A stretch of 64,000 bases of DNA from Prevotella sp. Lineage in GTDB: Bacteria; Bacteroidota; Bacteroidia; Bacteroidales; Bacteroidaceae. The stretch lies in NCBI GenBank assembly GCA_016285055.1, contig JAEEPZ010000006.1, positions 1 through 64,000 on the forward strand, written 5' to 3'. The notes below the pieces were generated by a model. The model was not told the DNA's origin, did no database searches, and worked only from the letters and a program-made list of their open reading frames with translations. This document shows positions 61,317-64,000 of the stretch, piece after piece. A program made the position numbers and the translations under genes. Position 1 is the first letter of the stretch; each line of letters starts with the position of its first letter.

Positions 61317-62432
61317 CTATTTGGGCTCGTCGGCATCTAAGCGCAGCATGGCGCCGGTGAGGGGGTCGAGCAGCAGGCGCGTGGTATAGCGCTTGTTGAA
61401 GAGACTGCCGCCGAGCAGCATGGTCTGCCCGAACTGCGGGGCGGGATGCTCCTGGGTGAGGATGGGCTTGATGCCGTCATAGAGGGTGAAGCGCAGGCGA
61501 CCCGGCACGTTGACATAGATGCCCGGCGCACTCTTGACTTTCTTCCCCCGCTTCCCTTCCTCCTCGGGAGCGGGCAGCTGCGTGATGTCGTCGATGCTGT
61601 AATAGAAAGGAGCGCCCGAGAGGTCGTCGGCCTCCACCAGGCCCTTCATCTGCGACAGGCGGAACAGTATCTGTCGCGTCGAGGCCAGAGAGTCGAGGGC
61701 TGAGGGTATGACCCATAGCACGTGCTCGGTGGTGTCGCGCCGCGTGGTACCGACGAAGAGCGAGGTGAGTGCCCGGTCCTGGCGGTCCAGCTGGCTGAGC
61801 ATCAGCTCCATCTGCCGTCCGTCCTGCGGCATGAAGTCGGCCTGACCCTTGATGAGCAGCGTGCGGTTGTCGCGCAGGTCGTAAATCTCCTGTGCCGTCA
61901 TCTCAGCCATCTTCGCCGTACTGCCGCACGACAGTATCTCCTGCCCCATGAACTGGCGCGGGTTCACCTCCTCCTGCCTTGGTGCAGGGATGAAGAAGGC
62001 GGGAGTCTCTGCATCCCCGGCATCCTCCACGTTCAGGGCCAGCAGGCGGCCGTCGTCGCTGAGCGTCATGCGCGAGGCCACGGTGCGTGCATCAAACTTC
62101 ACGGCGTAGACCTTCGTCGTGTCGGGCACGGGGCAGGGTGTCACCACGATGTCGGCAACGCGGAAGCTGGTGCTCGGGTCCTGGCTGACATCGGCCATGC
62201 GCAGATAGCGCTGTGCGTAAGGTGCAAAGTCGCCCGGCGTATAAGTGGTTTTCTCCACCAGCACGCTGACGCGCAGCGCCGTCTTCGGGAGGAAATAGAC
62301 AGCGCCCTCGGGCGTCACGCCAGGACGGTATTCACTGAGCAGCGTCTGGCCAGCAGCCGCATGAAAAGACAAAAGGCCGACGATGAGCATCCCTGCCCTC
62401 ATCAGCCTATGATAAAAAAATGATTGCCTCAT
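61317..62432 (-). CDS. DUF4831-family exported protein
   Basis: 371-residue secreted protein of unknown function. ATG 62432 (MRQSFFYHRLMRAGMLIVGLLS ... AAGQ) is preferred because it starts a signal peptide; the tracked 62489 lies within the promoter. The N-terminal mature sequence SEYRPGVTPEGAVYFLPKTALRVSVLVEKTTYTPGDFAPYAQRYL is characteristic of DUF4831, a Bacteroidetes family. The C-terminus (LRFTLYDGIKPILTQEHPAPQFG) is also typical. Divergent from the pectate lyase gene. Confidence 0.82.
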   Translation of the reverse strand: MRQSFFYHRLMRAGMLIVGLLSFHAAAGQTLLSEYRPGVTPEGAVYFLPKTALRVSVLVEKTTYTPGDFAPYAQRYLRMADVSQDPSTSFRVADIVVTPCPVPDTTKVYAVKFDARTVASRMTLSDDGRLLALNVEDAGDAETPAFFIPAPRQEEVNPRQFMGQEILSCGSTAKMAEMTAQEIYDLRDNRTLLIKGQADFMPQDGRQMELMLSQLDRQDRALTSLFVGTTRRDTTEHVLWVIPSALDSLASTRQILFRLSQMKGLVEADDLSGAPFYYSIDDITQLPAPEEEGKRGKKVKSAPGIYVNVPGRLRFTLYDGIKPILTQEHPAPQFGQTMLLGGSLFNKRYTTRLLLDPLTGAMLRLDADEPK

Positions 62433-62458
62433 GGTTGTCGTTATTTTCGCATTTGCCG

Positions 62459-62489
62459 CAAAGGTACAAACAATCTCGCAATTGGCCAA
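62459..62489 (-). promoter_or_regulatory. Promoter of the DUF4831 gene
   Basis: Minus-strand TTG (62487-62489) and TACCTTTG (62459-62466) with 20-bp spacing, 26 bp upstream of the start. Confidence 0.65.
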
Positions 62490-62508
62490 GTTTTTTCCTG
62501 CAAAATAT

Positions 62509-62539
62509 TTTGTGTATTAAGAAAATTGGCGTAACTTTG
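62509..62539 (+). promoter_or_regulatory. Promoter of the pectate lyase gene
   Basis: TTTG (62509-62512) and TAACTTTG (62532-62539) with a 19-bp spacer, 33 bp upstream of the ATG at 62573. Back to back with the DUF4831 promoter. Confidence 0.7.
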
Positions 62540-62572
62540 CACACCAAGATTACAAACTATTATCTACTAAAC

Positions 62573-64000
62573 ATGAAAAGACTTGCTACCTTTGCCTGCA
62601 CGCTCCTCTTTGGAGCCACGGCATCATTTGCACAGTATCCTCAGCTAACCGACGAGGCGAAGCATCTCATCGACGGCTTAGAGGCTCAGTGGACGGCCCA
62701 CAACGACTCGGTGTGGGAGGCCGCGTTCCCCATTGTCATCGAAGAGGCCAAGGCCGGCCGGCCCTATGTGCCCTGGGCCTCACGCCCCTACGACCTGCGC
62801 CAGGCCACGATTCCCGCCTTCCCCGGTGCTGAGGGCGGCGGCATGTACACCTTCGGCGGCCGCGGCGGCAAGGTGCTCACCGTGACCAACCTCAACGACT
62901 CGGGCCCCGGCTCGTTCCGCTGGGCCTGCGAGCAGGGCGGCGCACGCATCGTCGTGTTCAACGTCTCCGGCATCATCCGCCTGAAGTCGCCCATCTTCGT
63001 GCGTGCCCCCTATATCACCATCGCCGGACAGACGGCGCCGGGCGACGGCGTCATCATAGCTGGGGAGTCGTTCCAGGTGGACACCCACGACGTCATCGTG
63101 CGCCACATGCGCTTCCGCCGCGGCGAGACGCTGGTGTGGCACCGCGAGGACAGCTTCGGAGGCAACCCCGTGGGCAACATCATGATAGACCACTGCTCGT
63201 GCGAGTGGGGACTGGACGAGAACATCTCGTTCTACCGGCACATGTTCGACCTGCACGACGGCAAGGACAAGCGCAAGGAGCCCACGGTGAACGTCACCAT
63301 ACAGAACACCATCTCGGCCAAGGCCCTCGACACGTGGAACCACAGCTTCGGCTCGACCATCGGCGGCGAGAACACCACCTTCATGCGTAACCTGTGGGCC
63401 GACAACACGGGCCGCAACCCATCGATAGGCTGGGGCGGCGTGTTCAACTTTATTAATAATATTGTATATAACTGGGTGCACCGCACGGCCGACGGCGGCG
63501 AGTACACCACGATGTCCAACTTCATCAACAACTACTACAAGCCCGGGCCGCTGACGCCGAAGGAGAGCGCTGTGGGCCACCGCATCCTGAAGAGCGAGAG
63601 CCGCTCACAGGGACTCTTCCCCTTCAAGCAGTTCGGCCGCGTCTATGCCGTGGGCAATGTCATGGAGGGCTACCCCGAAATCACGAAGGACAACTGGAAC
63701 GGCGGCATACAGACGGCCGACAAGGACGGCGAGATGGATGCCACCGAGCTGGCGCTGATGCGCTCGAATGAGCCTTTCGTCATGCCCTTCGTCAAGATCA
63801 TGGGTGCCGAGCAGGCCTTCGACTGGGTGCTCTCGAATGTGGGCGCCACCGTGCCCTGCCGCGACATCGTAGACCAGCGCATCTGCGAAGAGGTGCGCAC
63901 AGGCATCGCCTACTATGTGCCCGACTACGAGAAGGAGCTGGCCAAGATTGAAAAGAAGACCGGCGTGAAGCAGCATCCTTACGGCGACATGTGGGGCCTG
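62573..64000 (+). CDS. Pectate lyase (PL1-like), 3' end beyond window
   Basis: Not in the ORF track because it runs off the right edge; 476 codons are visible. Signal peptide MKRLATFACTLLFGATASFAQ. After a short helical lead the right-handed beta-helix starts at AFPGAEGGGMYTFGGRGGKV and VTNLNDSGPGSFRWAC, the usual PL1 entry in Bacteroidetes. Further helix signatures are FNVSGIIRL, ITIAGQTAPGDGVIIAGESF, NIMIDHCSCEWGLDENISFY and a WNHSFGSTIGGE loop. The role would be beta-elimination of polygalacturonate, complementing the GH28 at the other end of the window. Confidence 0.9.
   Translation, partial: MKRLATFACTLLFGATASFAQYPQLTDEAKHLIDGLEAQWTAHNDSVWEAAFPIVIEEAKAGRPYVPWASRPYDLRQATIPAFPGAEGGGMYTFGGRGGKVLTVTNLNDSGPGSFRWACEQGGARIVVFNVSGIIRLKSPIFVRAPYITIAGQTAPGDGVIIAGESFQVDTHDVIVRHMRFRRGETLVWHREDSFGGNPVGNIMIDHCSCEWGLDENISFYRHMFDLHDGKDKRKEPTVNVTIQNTISAKALDTWNHSFGSTIGGENTTFMRNLWADNTGRNPSIGWGGVFNFINNIVYNWVHRTADGGEYTTMSNFINNYYKPGPLTPKESAVGHRILKSESRSQGLFPFKQFGRVYAVGNVMEGYPEITKDNWNGGIQTADKDGEMDATELALMRSNEPFVMPFVKIMGAEQAFDWVLSNVGATVPCRDIVDQRICEEVRTGIAYYVPDYEKELAKIEKKTGVKQHPYGDMWGL

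Noticed and set aside
1-64000. rRNA, tRNA, integrase, transposase or prophage genes
   Set aside because: None seen on either strand; the repeats have no transposase in the window.

Overview
This looks like a chromosomal segment of a member of the Bacteroidales, most likely a Prevotella-type gut or rumen anaerobe. The evidence is two SusC/SusD pairs, TAnnTTTG-type promoters (often with a TTTG box 19-20 bp upstream), an S46 dipeptidyl peptidase, LruC and DUF4831 proteins, the mannosylglucose-phosphorylase mannan pathway, and a purH-mreBCD-mrdA cluster. Coding DNA is GC-rich. No rRNA, tRNA, integrase, transposase or CRISPR array was seen.

Layout. 1-7.1 kb: tail of a TraX-like gene, then a pectin-type block (GH28, a SusC receptor fused to an OmpA-like domain, SusD). 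7.2-12.3 kb: AAA ATPase, PDZ aspartic protease, two envelope proteins. 12.4-20.4 kb (minus): GH92 mannosidase, S46 peptidase, Wzx-like flippase, SpmA/B-like protein. 20.5-28.2 kb: LruC lipoprotein, typA, mutS, queH. 28.2-35.7 kb (plus): a mannan module of CE7 esterase, GH26 mannanase, GH130 phosphorylase, GPH symporter and AGE-family 2-epimerase. 35.7-42.2 kb (minus): trpB-E-G-D-C-A behind a leader-peptide attenuator; trpF is not in the cluster. 42.4-47.6 kb (minus): a second SusC/SusD pair. 48-55.5 kb: tyrS, M16 protease, GH2. 55.7-60.9 kb (plus): a PurH protein reduced to the IMP cyclohydrolase domain, mreB, mreC, mreD, PBP2. 61.3-64 kb: DUF4831 protein and a pectate lyase running off the end, so pectin genes lie near both ends.

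The most unusual feature is the amount of small palindromic and tandem-repeat DNA. (1) A GC-rich, imperfectly palindromic element of about 81-84 bp, coding for APxSxPEG...[10 protein letters not shown], sits inside seven different genes (GH92, typA, mutS, AGE epimerase, trpE, tyrS, GH2). It is always in the same reading frame and never seen here between genes, recalling the Rickettsia palindromic elements. (2) An unrelated inverted repeat lies in frame in the CE7 esterase. (3) A TATGAGTCC nonamer tract occurs twice in GH92, read in two different frames, and again at the end of trpE. (4) Arrays of a 17-bp palindrome, GTCCGAAGsCTTCGGAC, with an exact 22-bp period occur in three intergenic regions. 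(5) Many intergenic gaps are filled by 7-15-mer tandem tracts, some arranged as long hairpins.

The trp leader is a textbook attenuator: a 17-residue peptide with three consecutive Trp codons, a 1:2 pause hairpin, an 8-bp 2:3 antiterminator and a 12-bp terminator hairpin followed by U residues. All identifications rest on reading the sequence and family knowledge; no database search was possible.
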